NCBI GenBank assembly: GCA_030840885.1
Contig: JAVEDQ010000433.1
Coordinates: 1-7,858 of the forward strand
From: Frankiaceae bacterium
Lineage (GTDB): Bacteria; Actinomycetota; Actinomycetes; Frankiales; Frankiaceae
Length of the DNA stretch: 7,858 bases
Reading direction: 5' to 3'
Shown here: positions 1-6,188 of the stretch, piece after piece
Layout of the letters: each line of letters opens with the position of its first letter
Position numbering within the stretch: the first letter of the stretch is position 1
Made by a program: the position numbers and the translations under genes
The notes under the pieces: generated by a model
Database searches by the model: none
What the model saw: the letters and a program-made list of their open reading frames with translations, nothing else
Told to the model about the DNA's origin: nothing

Positions 1-1265
1 AGGTGGCCTACGAGCGCGAAGAGATCTCCGACCTCTACGACAGCGCCGTGCGCGAGGCCGTCTCCGCCTTCGGCCGAGGCGAGTGCTTCGTGGAGCGCTA
101 CCTCGACCGGCCCCGCCACGTCGAGACTCAGGTCCTCGCGGACGGCAAGGGCAAGGTCGTCGTCGTCGGCACCCGCGACTGCTCGCTGCAGCGCCGCTAC
201 CAGAAGCTGGTCGAGGAGGCTCCGGCGCCGTTCCTCACCGACGAGCAGCGGGCGAGCCTCTACGACGCCAGCAAGAAGATCTGCCTCGAGGCCGGCTACG
301 TCGGCGCGGGCACCGTCGAGTTCCTCGTCGCCGAGGACGGGCTCATTTCCTTCCTCGAGGTCAACACCCGCCTGCAGGTCGAGCACCCGGTCACCGAAGA
401 GGTCACCGGCGTCGACCTCGTCCGTTGGCAGTTCCGCATCGCCGACGGCGAGCCGCTGACGCTGGAGGACCCGCCGCAGCGCGGGCACGCCTTCGAGTTC
501 CGCATCAACGGCGAGGACCCGGGCCGCAACTTCCTCCCGGCGCCGGGGACCGTTACCACCTTCGACGTCCCGCTCGGCCCCGGCGTCCGCGTCGACACCG
601 GTGTACAGGCCGGCGACGTCATCGGCGGCCAGTTCGACTCGCTTCTCGCCAAGCTCATCGTCTTCGGGTCGTCCCGCCAGGAGGCGCTCGAGCGCTCACG
701 ACGGGCGCTCGACGAGCTGACCGTCGAGGGTATGGCCACGGCCTTGCCGTTCCACCGCGCGGTCGTCCGGGACATCGCCTTCGCTCCCGACGACGTCGAC
801 GCACCGTTCACCATCCACAACAAGTGGATCGAGAACGAGTTCGACAACCAGATCCCCGCCTTCACCGGCGGCACCGACGCCGACACCGAGCAGGCCGCGC
901 GCGAGACCGTCGTGGTCGAGGTCGGCGGCAAGCGGCTCGAGGTCGTGCTGCCCGAGGGCTTCGGCGCGGCGACCGCCGCCCCGGCCGCTGGTGGCGGGGG
1001 CAAGAAGCGCAAGCGCACTCCGTCCGGTGCCGGATCCACCGCTGCCGGTGGCGACGCGCTGACCAGCCCGATGCAGGGCACCATCGTCAAGGTCACGGTC
1101 AGCGACGGCGACACCGTCGAGGCCGGCGACCCGGTCGTCGTGCTCGAGGCGATGAAGATGGAGCAGCCGCTCAACGCCCACAAGGCCGGCACGATCACCG
1201 GACTGACGGCCACCGTCGGCGGCACCGTGACCTCCGGCGGCGTCATCTGCGAGATCAAGGACTGA
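1..1265 (+). CDS. accA3: Acetyl-/propionyl-CoA carboxylase alpha subunit, biotin carboxylase + BCCP (5' truncated)
   Basis: This is the ATP-dependent biotin carboxylase fused to its biotin carrier domain. It carboxylates biotin and, with a separate AccD beta subunit, makes malonyl- or methylmalonyl-CoA in the cytoplasm. The frame is open to the left edge, so the GTG at 3 is almost certainly an internal Val; about 180 residues are missing compared with the roughly 600-residue actinobacterial AccA3. Numbering from that GTG, residues 1-150 hold the end of the ATP-grasp fold: the CSLQRRYQK segment near 59-67 and the catalytic stretch E119, N121, R123, E127 in [11 protein letters not shown]. The biotin carboxylase C-terminal domain follows to about 280. 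A Gly/Ala/Lys/Arg linker (KKRKR near 335) leads to the biotinyl domain, where EAMKM carries the biotinylated Lys at 385 (codon 1155-1157). The assignment to family is firm; the symbol is by similarity to mycobacterial AccA3, and acyl-CoA preference cannot be read here. Confidence 0.95.
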   Translation, partial: VAYEREEISDLYDSAVREAVSAFGRGECFVERYLDRPRHVETQVLADGKGKVVVVGTRDCSLQRRYQKLVEEAPAPFLTDEQRASLYDASKKICLEAGYVGAGTVEFLVAEDGLISFLEVNTRLQVEHPVTEEVTGVDLVRWQFRIADGEPLTLEDPPQRGHAFEFRINGEDPGRNFLPAPGTVTTFDVPLGPGVRVDTGVQAGDVIGGQFDSLLAKLIVFGSSRQEALERSRRALDELTVEGMATALPFHRAVVRDIAFAPDDVDAPFTIHNKWIENEFDNQIPAFTGGTDADTEQAARETVVVEVGGKRLEVVLPEGFGAATAAPAAGGGGKKRKRTPSGAGSTAAGGDALTSPMQGTIVKVTVSDGDTVEAGDPVVVLEAMKMEQPLNAHKAGTITGLTATVGGTVTSGGVICEIKD

Positions 1266-1279
1266 CCGTCCCGGACCCC

Positions 1280-1657
1280 GTGAGCGCCTCCTCCCCCGAC
1301 CCGTCGGACAGCTCGGATCGCTCGATCCGGAAGCCGCCGTTCCTCGGCCGGCTCAACTACCTCGTCGGTGGCACGATGCCGAGCGAGTTCCGGCCGTGGG
1401 TCGAGCACGACCTCACCGGGTCGGGCTGGCGCAACCGGCAGGCGATCCGCCTCGTGTGGCAGACGCTCCCGTTCGTGGTGATCTTCCTACTGCTGCCCGG
1501 CCGGATCAGCGTCCGCATCTCCGCCGCGGTGTTCCTGCTGCTGGTCGGCGTGGGGATGGGCTACGCCACGGGCACCTACTTCCGAAACCGCCGCCTCGTC
1601 CAGCACGACCTGCCGGTCCCGGTGCCGCGCGAAGAGGACGAGGACGACGACCTCTGA
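1280..1657 (+). CDS. DUF5313-family small membrane protein
   Basis: The protein has 125 residues and no known function. It resembles the DUF5313 proteins of mycobacteria and relatives: an N-terminal aromatic/Gly segment (RLNYLVGGTMP, 24-34), a W-V-x-x-D-L-T-G motif at 40-47, two hydrophobic helices (about 58-73 and 80-100) joined by a tight PGR turn, then a basic RNRR patch (102-105) and a very acidic end (EEDEDDDL). The basic patch after the second helix suggests both termini face the cytoplasm. I chose the GTG at 1280 because it keeps the whole conserved part; an in-frame ATG at 1376 would delete the conserved N-terminal segment. No good Shine-Dalgarno precedes 1280: the nearest purine run (AAGGA, 1257-1261) is too far. 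Starting 14 bases after the carboxylase stop, it is probably read from the same transcript. The family call is from remembered motif pattern. Confidence 0.78.
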   Translation: MSASSPDPSDSSDRSIRKPPFLGRLNYLVGGTMPSEFRPWVEHDLTGSGWRNRQAIRLVWQTLPFVVIFLLLPGRISVRISAAVFLLLVGVGMGYATGTYFRNRRLVQHDLPVPVPREEDEDDDL

Positions 1658-1677
1658 CGCGGAAGGCCGGGCAGATC

Positions 1678-3150
1678 TCATCCGGCGACGGCGGCGTCCT
1701 CGTGCGGCATCAGTTGCCGGGCGGCCTCGGTCAGTGACCCCGACAGCGAGGGGTAGATGGCGAAGGTGTGCGCCACCTGGTCGGCGGTGAGGCTGTGCTG
1801 CACCGCCATGGTGACGGGCAGGATCAGCTCGCTGGCCCGCGGGGCGACGACGACCCCGCCGAGGACCGTCCCGACGCCCGGCCGGACGAAGAGCTTCACG
1901 AACCCGTCCTTCAGCCCCTCCATCTTCGCGCGGGCGTTCGTCGCGAGCGGCAGGTGCACCACCTCGGCCGCCACCGCACCGCTCTCGACCGACTCCTGCG
2001 AGACACCGACCGTGGCGATCTCGGGGTCGGTGAAGACGTTGGCCGACACCGCTGAGAGCCGCAGCGGCGCGACGGCCTCACCGAGGGCGTGCCACATGGC
2101 GATGCGGCCCTGCATGGCGGCGACCGAGGCCAACGGCAGCACGCCGGTGCAGTCGCCCGCGGCGTAGACGCCGGGGACGCTGGTGCGCGAGACGCGGTCG
2201 ACCTCGACGTGGCCGCTCTCGGCGAGCCGGATGCCCGCCTCCTCCAGGCCCAGGTCCGCCGTCTGCGGAATCGACCCGACCGCGATCAGCACGTGCGAGC
2301 CGGTGACCACGTCGCCGCTTGTCAGGGTGACCGCGACGCCGTCGTCGGTGCGTGCGGCGCTCTCGGCGCGCGACTTGCCCAGCACCGTGATCCCGCGCCG
2401 GGAGAAGACCTCCTCCAGCACCGCTGCGGCGTCGGGGTCCTCACCGGGCAGCACGCGGTCGCGCGAGGACACCAGCGTGACCTCACAACCCAGGGCCCGG
2501 TAGGCGGACGCGAACTCGGCGCCAGTCACGCCGGAACCGACCACCACCAGGTGGTCGGGCAGCTCGTGGAGCTCGTAGAGCTGGCGCCAGGAGAGGATGC
2601 GCTCCCCGTCGGGCTCGGAGCCCGGGATCTCCCGCGGCGTTGCTCCCACGGCGATCAGCACGACCTCGGCTTCGAGGTGATGTGTCTCACCGTCCGGGCC
2701 GTCCGGGCCGTCAGCGTCGCTGACGTCGACGCGGTGCGGGCCGGCCAGCCGCGCCCGTCCCTGCAGCAGCGTGACGCCTTCCTCGACGACGCGGTTGCGG
2801 ATGTCATCGGACTGCGCACCGGCGAGCTCACGCACCCGGCCGTTGAGCCGGTCGACATCCACCCTCGCCGACCCCGAGGAGAAGCCAAGGGAATCCGACC
2901 CGGACACCGAGGTCAGGAGCTCAGCGGTGGCGATCAGCGCCTTCGACGGCACGCAGTCGGTCAGCACGCAGGCACCGCCCATGCCGTCCCGCTCCACGAG
3001 CGTCACCGAGGCACCGAGCTCCACCGCCACCAACGCCGCCTCGTAACCCGCGGGACCCCCGCCGAGGATGACGATGCGGTAGGCGGCCGGCCCTTCGGTC
3101 GTGTCGGTCGGCTCGCTGTCAGATGCCGAACCGGTGGATGAATTCGTCAC
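1678..3150 (-). CDS. lpdA: LpdA-like flavoprotein disulfide reductase family NAD(P)H-quinone reductase
   Basis: With the GTG at 3150 this is a 490-residue class I pyridine nucleotide-disulfide oxidoreductase fold. Visible in order: FAD-binding GGGPAG at 30-35 with the ADP-ribose acid E53; a redox motif C61-VLTD-C66-VPSK; the NAD(P)-binding GSGVTG at 205-210; the second FAD motif AAGDC with D333; and the C-terminal dimer domain from about 360. The dimer-domain segment that normally carries the catalytic His-Glu pair reads IYPSLSG: Tyr466 and Gly471 replace His and Glu. That loss, and the LpdA-like flanking sequence, point to the M. tuberculosis LpdA (Rv3303c) group, which reduces quinones with NAD(P)H rather than lipoamide. 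Unusually both cysteines are present. Residues 147-154 (DGPDGPDG) are a small repeat expansion. It faces the DUF5313 gene (20-base gap) and diverges from the GGCT-like gene. A GTG at 3165 would add five residues but overlaps the likely -10 element. Confidence 0.9.
   Translation of the reverse strand: MTNSSTGSASDSEPTDTTEGPAAYRIVILGGGPAGYEAALVAVELGASVTLVERDGMGGACVLTDCVPSKALIATAELLTSVSGSDSLGFSSGSARVDVDRLNGRVRELAGAQSDDIRNRVVEEGVTLLQGRARLAGPHRVDVSDADGPDGPDGETHHLEAEVVLIAVGATPREIPGSEPDGERILSWRQLYELHELPDHLVVVGSGVTGAEFASAYRALGCEVTLVSSRDRVLPGEDPDAAAVLEEVFSRRGITVLGKSRAESAARTDDGVAVTLTSGDVVTGSHVLIAVGSIPQTADLGLEEAGIRLAESGHVEVDRVSRTSVPGVYAAGDCTGVLPLASVAAMQGRIAMWHALGEAVAPLRLSAVSANVFTDPEIATVGVSQESVESGAVAAEVVHLPLATNARAKMEGLKDGFVKLFVRPGVGTVLGGVVVAPRASELILPVTMAVQHSLTADQVAHTFAIYPSLSGSLTEAARQLMPHEDAAVAG
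2690..2712. repeat. 9-bp tandem repeat inside the lpdA-like gene
   Basis: CCGTCCGGG occurs twice in tandem (2690-2698, 2699-2707), followed by a partial third unit CCGTC. Because the unit is 9 bp it stays in frame and encodes the DGPDGPDG stretch at residues 147-154 of the flavoprotein, in the variable region between the FAD and NAD domains. It looks like replication slippage in a tolerant surface loop. Confidence 0.75.
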
Positions 3151-3155
3151 TCCAC

Positions 3156-3161
3156 TATCTT
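3156..3161 (+). promoter_or_regulatory. -10 element (TATCTT) for leaderless GGCT-like gene
   Basis: TATCTT fits the actinobacterial TAnnnT -10 consensus. It ends six bases before the GTG at 3168, so transcription would start at or next to the first base of the start codon and the mRNA would be leaderless. No Shine-Dalgarno lies in front of that GTG. No recognisable -35 hexamer is seen at 17-18 bases spacing. Inference from sequence only. Confidence 0.55.
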
Positions 3162-3162
3162 G
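3157..3162 (-). promoter_or_regulatory. Overlapping divergent -10 element for the lpdA-like gene
   Basis: On the minus strand CAAGAT (or, shifted one base, AAGATA) occupies the same bases as the plus-strand TATCTT. CAAGAT keeps A2 and T6 of TAnnnT and lies six bases before the GTG at 3150, again the leaderless spacing. No clear -35 is visible. The match is weaker than on the plus strand, and the exact hexamer is uncertain. Confidence 0.4.
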
Positions 3163-3167
3163 CACGC

Positions 3168-3644
3168 GTGGCTCTCTACGCTGCTTACGGCACCAATCTG
3201 GACCCGGAGCAGATGCGTCTGCGCTGCCCCCACTCCCCCTCGCGCGGCGTCGGGTGGCTGCAGGGCTGGCGGCTGACCTTCGGTGGGGAGGACGTGGGCT
3301 GGGCCGGTGCGCTCGCGACCATCGTCGAGGACCCGCTCAGCGCGGTCTACGTCATGCTCTACGACGTCCCGGACCTCGACGAGAAGGTCCTCGACGAGTG
3401 GGAGAGCTACCCGCTGGTGCGGGAGAAGATCCGGCTGCGCATCACCACGCTCGACGGCAGCCCGCTGGCCTGGGTGTACGTCCTGCGGGCCTACGAGGGC
3501 GGCATCCCGTCCTGCCGGCACCTCGGCATGATCGCCGAGGCTGCGGAGGCGGCCGGCGCGCCCCAGGACTACACCTCGGAGCTCCGCGCCCGCCCCTGCC
3601 AGGGTGTCGAGACGGTGCTGGAAGAGATCCCGCCCGACGACTGA
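3168..3644 (+). CDS. GGCT-like (gamma-glutamylcyclotransferase fold) protein, Rv3304-type
   Basis: The product has 158 residues from the GTG at 3168. It opens with ALYAAYGTN (2-10), the Y-G-S/T-N phosphate/substrate loop of the gamma-glutamylcyclotransferase superfamily. It continues with a WRLTFGGED segment (34-42), a V-x-V-M-L-Y-D strand (60-66) and the LDEWE helix, whose E79 aligns with the catalytic acid of the family. The overall pattern matches M. tuberculosis Rv3304 from memory, a protein of the same length. The family cyclises gamma-glutamyl amines to 5-oxoproline or cleaves related amides; most actinobacteria make mycothiol rather than glutathione, so the real substrate here is unknown. 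An in-frame ATG at 3123 would run into the divergent flavoprotein gene. The GTG at 3168 sits six bases after a TATCTT hexamer, the spacing expected for a leaderless transcript, so I prefer it. Confidence 0.85.
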   Translation: MALYAAYGTNLDPEQMRLRCPHSPSRGVGWLQGWRLTFGGEDVGWAGALATIVEDPLSAVYVMLYDVPDLDEKVLDEWESYPLVREKIRLRITTLDGSPLAWVYVLRAYEGGIPSCRHLGMIAEAAEAAGAPQDYTSELRARPCQGVETVLEEIPPDD

Positions 3645-3672
3645 GGACAAATCGGACGCGCGCGGTACCGGA

Positions 3673-3689
3673 GGGGCGTCGCCCGCCCC
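3673..3689 (+). terminator. Weak candidate hairpin after the GGCT-like gene
   Basis: GGGGCG (3673-3678) and CGCCCC (3684-3689) form a 6-bp all-GC stem with a 5-base loop, 28 bases after the stop codon. No T tract follows, so if it ends transcription it does so as a GC hairpin. A short stem of this composition is common by chance in such DNA. Confidence 0.3.
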
Positions 3690-3798
3690 AACAGCGTCAC
3701 AACTGTGTCGACTCCGACGTCAGAGCGATGAATGGTGTTGGCGGGCTGCGTCTACCCGAGTGAGTCCAGCCCCCGGACGCCCGCCCGTCGCCCCAGCC

Positions 3799-3804
3799 GA
3801 GGAG
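3799..3804 (+). promoter_or_regulatory. Shine-Dalgarno GAGGAG for the MMPL gene
   Basis: GAGGAG lies seven bases before the GTG at 3812, an optimal spacing, and fixes that GTG as the start of the transporter. It is the only strong ribosome binding site in the window. The rest of the 167-base gap from 3645 shows no promoter that I can defend. Confidence 0.8.
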
Positions 3805-3811
3805 TCCTCTC

Positions 3812-6058
3812 GTGCGAGCTCTCGCCAACTTCGTCCTCCGCCATCGCAAGCTGATCCTCATCGTCTGGCTGCTGGTGTTCGTCGCCGGCGCGGCGACGAG
3901 CCAGACCACGACGAACCGCCTCACCTTCGACTTCTCGCTGCCCGGTCAGGCCGGGCACGAGACGGCCGTGAAGATCACCAAGACCTACGGCAACGGCGGC
4001 GAGAACCAGCCGAGCCTGCTCGTGCTGTCCTCGGCCCAGCCGATCGCCCAGTCCGCCGCGGACGCGACCTTCGCCCAGGTGCAGGCGAAGAGCCCGCAGT
4101 TCCGCGTGGTCGGCGCGGCCCAAACCAATGACCCGACCTTCGTCCGCGACGGCGGCCGCCTGCAGTACGCGCTGGCCTTCCCGCCCACGCCGGACGGGTT
4201 CAGCGTGGCAATCTTCGACGACCTGAAGACGAACCTGCAGCAGGCCGCACCGCCGGGAACGATCGGGGTCACGACCGGGCTGACCGAACTGGCGACGTCC
4301 AACGCCTCCACGGGCGGTCCGGGCGTCCTGCTGGAGACCCTGCTCGGAGCCCTCGGCGCCCTGGTCGTCCTCGCGTTCGTGTTCGCATCGTTCATGGCCT
4401 TCATCCCGCTGGCCATCGCGGCGGTCTCGATCCTCAGCACGTTCCTGGTGCTGCTCGGCATCACCTACATCACCGACGTGTCGTTCATCGTGCAGTTCCT
4501 GGTCTCGCTGATCGGCCTCGGCGTGGCGATCGACTACTCGCTGCTCGTGGTCACCCGCTGGCGTGAGGAACGCGCCCACGGGCGTGACAACGACGAAGCC
4601 ATCCGGGTCGCGCTCGAGACCGCGGGCCACGCGGTCGTGTTCTCCGGGGTGACCGTGGCGATCGGTCTCGCAGCCCTGATCGTGCTGCCGGTCCCGTTCC
4701 TGCGCTCGATCGGCTTCGGCGGCATGCTGATCCCGCTGATCAGCACCCTGGTGTCGCTGACCCTGCTGCCGGCTCTGCTGACCTGGCGCTACGGCGGCCC
4801 GATCCGGCGGACCCGGCAGCTGTTCTCCCGCATCAGCGGCCGGCCTTACCAGTTCGAGACGCGGCCCTTCGGCCTGTTCGCCGACCGGCCGCGCATCCGC
4901 AACGAGGCCGAGGCCAGCCGGGGCTGGACGGCGTGGGCGCGACTGATCGTCCGCCGCCGATGGATTGCCGCCTTCGTCGCCACGGCCCTGCTCGTCGTCC
5001 TGATCATCCCGGTGTTCGGGTTGTCCATCGGCCTCGCGAAGTCCGACTCGCTGGCCAAGTCGGGCCCGGCGTACGAAGCGGTGCAGCAGCTCGAACGCAG
5101 CGGCGTGCCGACCGGCGCGCTGACGCCCATCGAGGTGCTCGTCGACCAGGCCGCGGCCCCCGCCGTGGTCGCACGGCTGCGCACGGTCCCGGGCATCGTC
5201 GCCGCCTACGCCCCCACCGGGCCCGCCTCCCAGCGCGCCGGCACGGCCGTCGTCATCGGGATCCCGAAGGACGAGACCGCCAACACCGCGTCGCTCAAGC
5301 CCGTCCGCTCCGCCATCTCGGCGTTGAAGGGGATGCCCGGCGTGATCGGGGTCTCCGGTGTCGGAGCCCTGCAGATCGACTACCTGAAGGCGGTGTACGG
5401 CAACTTCCCGCTGATGCTGGGGTTGATCGTGCTCATCACCTACGTGCTGCTGGTGCGCGCCTTCCGCTCACTGCTGCTGCCGCTGAAGGCCGTCGTGCTC
5501 AACCTGCTGTCGGTGTCGGCGGTCTTCGGCGTCATGGTGCTGTTCTGGCAGGACGGCCACGGCAGCCAGGCGGTGTTCGGCATCGCACCGACCGGCGCCA
5601 TCACCTTCTGGCTACCGATCATGGTCTTCGCGTTCCTGTTCGGCCTCTCCATGGACTACGAGGTGTTCATCCTGTCCCGCATGCGGGAGGAGTACGACGC
5701 CCACGGCAGCACCGATGGCGCCGTCGTCGAGGGACTCGGCCGTACCGGTCGTCTGGTGACCAGCGCGGCGCTGATCCTGTTCCTCGCGTTCATCTCGCTC
5801 GCGAGCGGACCGCAGACCGACATCAAGCTGTTCGCGACGGCACTGGGCTTCGGCATCCTGCTCGACGCGACCGTCGTCCGCGCGCTGCTGGTGCCCGCCC
5901 TGGTGAGCCTGTTCGGCGAATGGAACTGGTACCTGCCGGACTGGGTCGCGAAGCTGCTCCGCATTCCGCCATCACATGCGGTGAAGCCGGGCGATCTGCC
6001 GCACCAGCGGGACGAGTCGACGCCTGAGTCGGGGCGGGAAACGGAGTCCGTGCGCTGA
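3812..6058 (+). CDS. MMPL/RND-family membrane transporter
   Basis: The 748-residue protein is a proton-driven exporter of the RND superfamily, MMPL branch, in the cytoplasmic membrane. It has the duplicated 1+5 / 1+5 helix layout. Helix 1 is at about 13-29, followed by an outside domain to about 170. Helices 2-6 lie within 176-325, with helix 4 carrying D241-Y242 (GVAIDYS). A cytoplasmic linker precedes helix 7 (384-406), then comes a second outside domain to 531. Helices 8-12 lie within 532-704, with D615-Y616 (LSMDYEV) in helix 10. The two Asp-Tyr pairs occupy the proton-relay positions known from mycobacterial MmpL3. At 748 residues and with short outside domains it is nearer the compact YdfJ-like group than the long MmpL lipid exporters, and it lacks their extended C-terminal tail. 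No TetR regulator, MmpS partner or lipid-synthesis gene adjoins it, so the cargo is unknown. Confidence 0.93.
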   Translation: MRALANFVLRHRKLILIVWLLVFVAGAATSQTTTNRLTFDFSLPGQAGHETAVKITKTYGNGGENQPSLLVLSSAQPIAQSAADATFAQVQAKSPQFRVVGAAQTNDPTFVRDGGRLQYALAFPPTPDGFSVAIFDDLKTNLQQAAPPGTIGVTTGLTELATSNASTGGPGVLLETLLGALGALVVLAFVFASFMAFIPLAIAAVSILSTFLVLLGITYITDVSFIVQFLVSLIGLGVAIDYSLLVVTRWREERAHGRDNDEAIRVALETAGHAVVFSGVTVAIGLAALIVLPVPFLRSIGFGGMLIPLISTLVSLTLLPALLTWRYGGPIRRTRQLFSRISGRPYQFETRPFGLFADRPRIRNEAEASRGWTAWARLIVRRRWIAAFVATALLVVLIIPVFGLSIGLAKSDSLAKSGPAYEAVQQLERSGVPTGALTPIEVLVDQAAAPAVVARLRTVPGIVAAYAPTGPASQRAGTAVVIGIPKDETANTASLKPVRSAISALKGMPGVIGVSGVGALQIDYLKAVYGNFPLMLGLIVLITYVLLVRAFRSLLLPLKAVVLNLLSVSAVFGVMVLFWQDGHGSQAVFGIAPTGAITFWLPIMVFAFLFGLSMDYEVFILSRMREEYDAHGSTDGAVVEGLGRTGRLVTSAALILFLAFISLASGPQTDIKLFATALGFGILLDATVVRALLVPALVSLFGEWNWYLPDWVAKLLRIPPSHAVKPGDLPHQRDESTPESGRETESVR

Positions 6059-6087
6059 CAAGTCCCTGAGCTGAGAAGGCACGTCAG

Positions 6088-6129
6088 AACGACCGGAGCC
6101 GGGGGCAGGTGCCCCCGGCTCCGGTCGTT
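6088..6129. terminator. Strong bidirectional hairpin between convergent genes
   Basis: Bases 6088-6106 and 6111-6129 are exact reverse complements, giving a perfect 19-bp stem with a 4-base AGGT loop. The inner part is GC-only, and the stem is closed by A-T pairs at its base. It starts 29 bases after the MMPL stop and faces the convergent DUF4190 gene, so it can act from both sides. There is no T run on either strand, only a TT at each arm's end, which fits the many actinobacterial hairpin terminators that lack a U tract. Confidence 0.85.
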
Positions 6130-6133
6130 ATGC

Positions 6134-6167
6134 GGCGTCTTGTTCTAGCTAGGCGCCTTCTTCTAGC
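6134..6167. repeat. Two-copy 18-bp tandem repeat containing CTAG
   Basis: The 16-base stretches at 6134-6149 and 6152-6167 match at 14 of 16 positions (GGCG-T/C-CTT-G/C-TTCTAGC) and are offset by 18 bases. The junction forms the 8-bp palindrome CTAGCTAG (6145-6152). The block lies between the long hairpin and the end of the DUF4190 gene. Its function is unknown. Confidence 0.6.
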
Positions 6168-6168
6168 G

Positions 6169-6184
6169 GCGTCGTTCCCGACGC
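6169..6184 (-). terminator. Small hairpin just past the DUF4190 gene stop
   Basis: GCGTCG (6169-6174) and CGACGC (6179-6184) form a 6-bp stem around a 4-base loop, extended by a G-T pair. On the minus strand it begins four bases after the stop codon of the 6189-6740 gene. It may slow polymerase ahead of the larger 6088-6129 hairpin. No T tract follows. Confidence 0.35.
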
Positions 6185-6188
6185 TGGT

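Noticed and set aside
83..1279. Long open frame overlapping the carboxylase gene in another plus frame, up to the DUF5313 gene
   Set aside because: Its translation is Arg/Pro/Gly-rich noise, the usual shadow of high-GC codon bias. Only its last part, from 1280, is a real gene.
1666..1686. GCCGG/CCGGC inverted repeat in the 20-base gap between convergent DUF5313 and lpdA-like genes
   Set aside because: A 5-bp stem with an 11-base loop is too weak to call a terminator.
2710..2724. Palindrome GTCAGCG-T-CGCTGAC inside the lpdA-like gene
   Set aside because: It lies within coding sequence in a loop region and shows no context of an operator or attachment site; one 7-bp inverted repeat in GC-rich DNA is expected by chance.
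2089..3141. 350-codon open frame antisense to the lpdA-like gene
   Set aside because: His/Arg/Gly-rich shadow; the minus strand carries all FAD and NAD motifs in order.
3752..4630. 292-codon open frame opposite the start of the MMPL gene
   Set aside because: The translation is rich in Asp/Glu/Arg/Gly/Gln with no fold or motif, typical of antisense shadows in GC-rich coding DNA.
4933..6027. 364-codon open frame on the plus strand inside the MMPL gene
   Set aside because: Arg/Ala/Pro-rich out-of-frame translation with no recognisable motif; the MMPL frame shows clear helices and Asp-Tyr motifs over the same bases.
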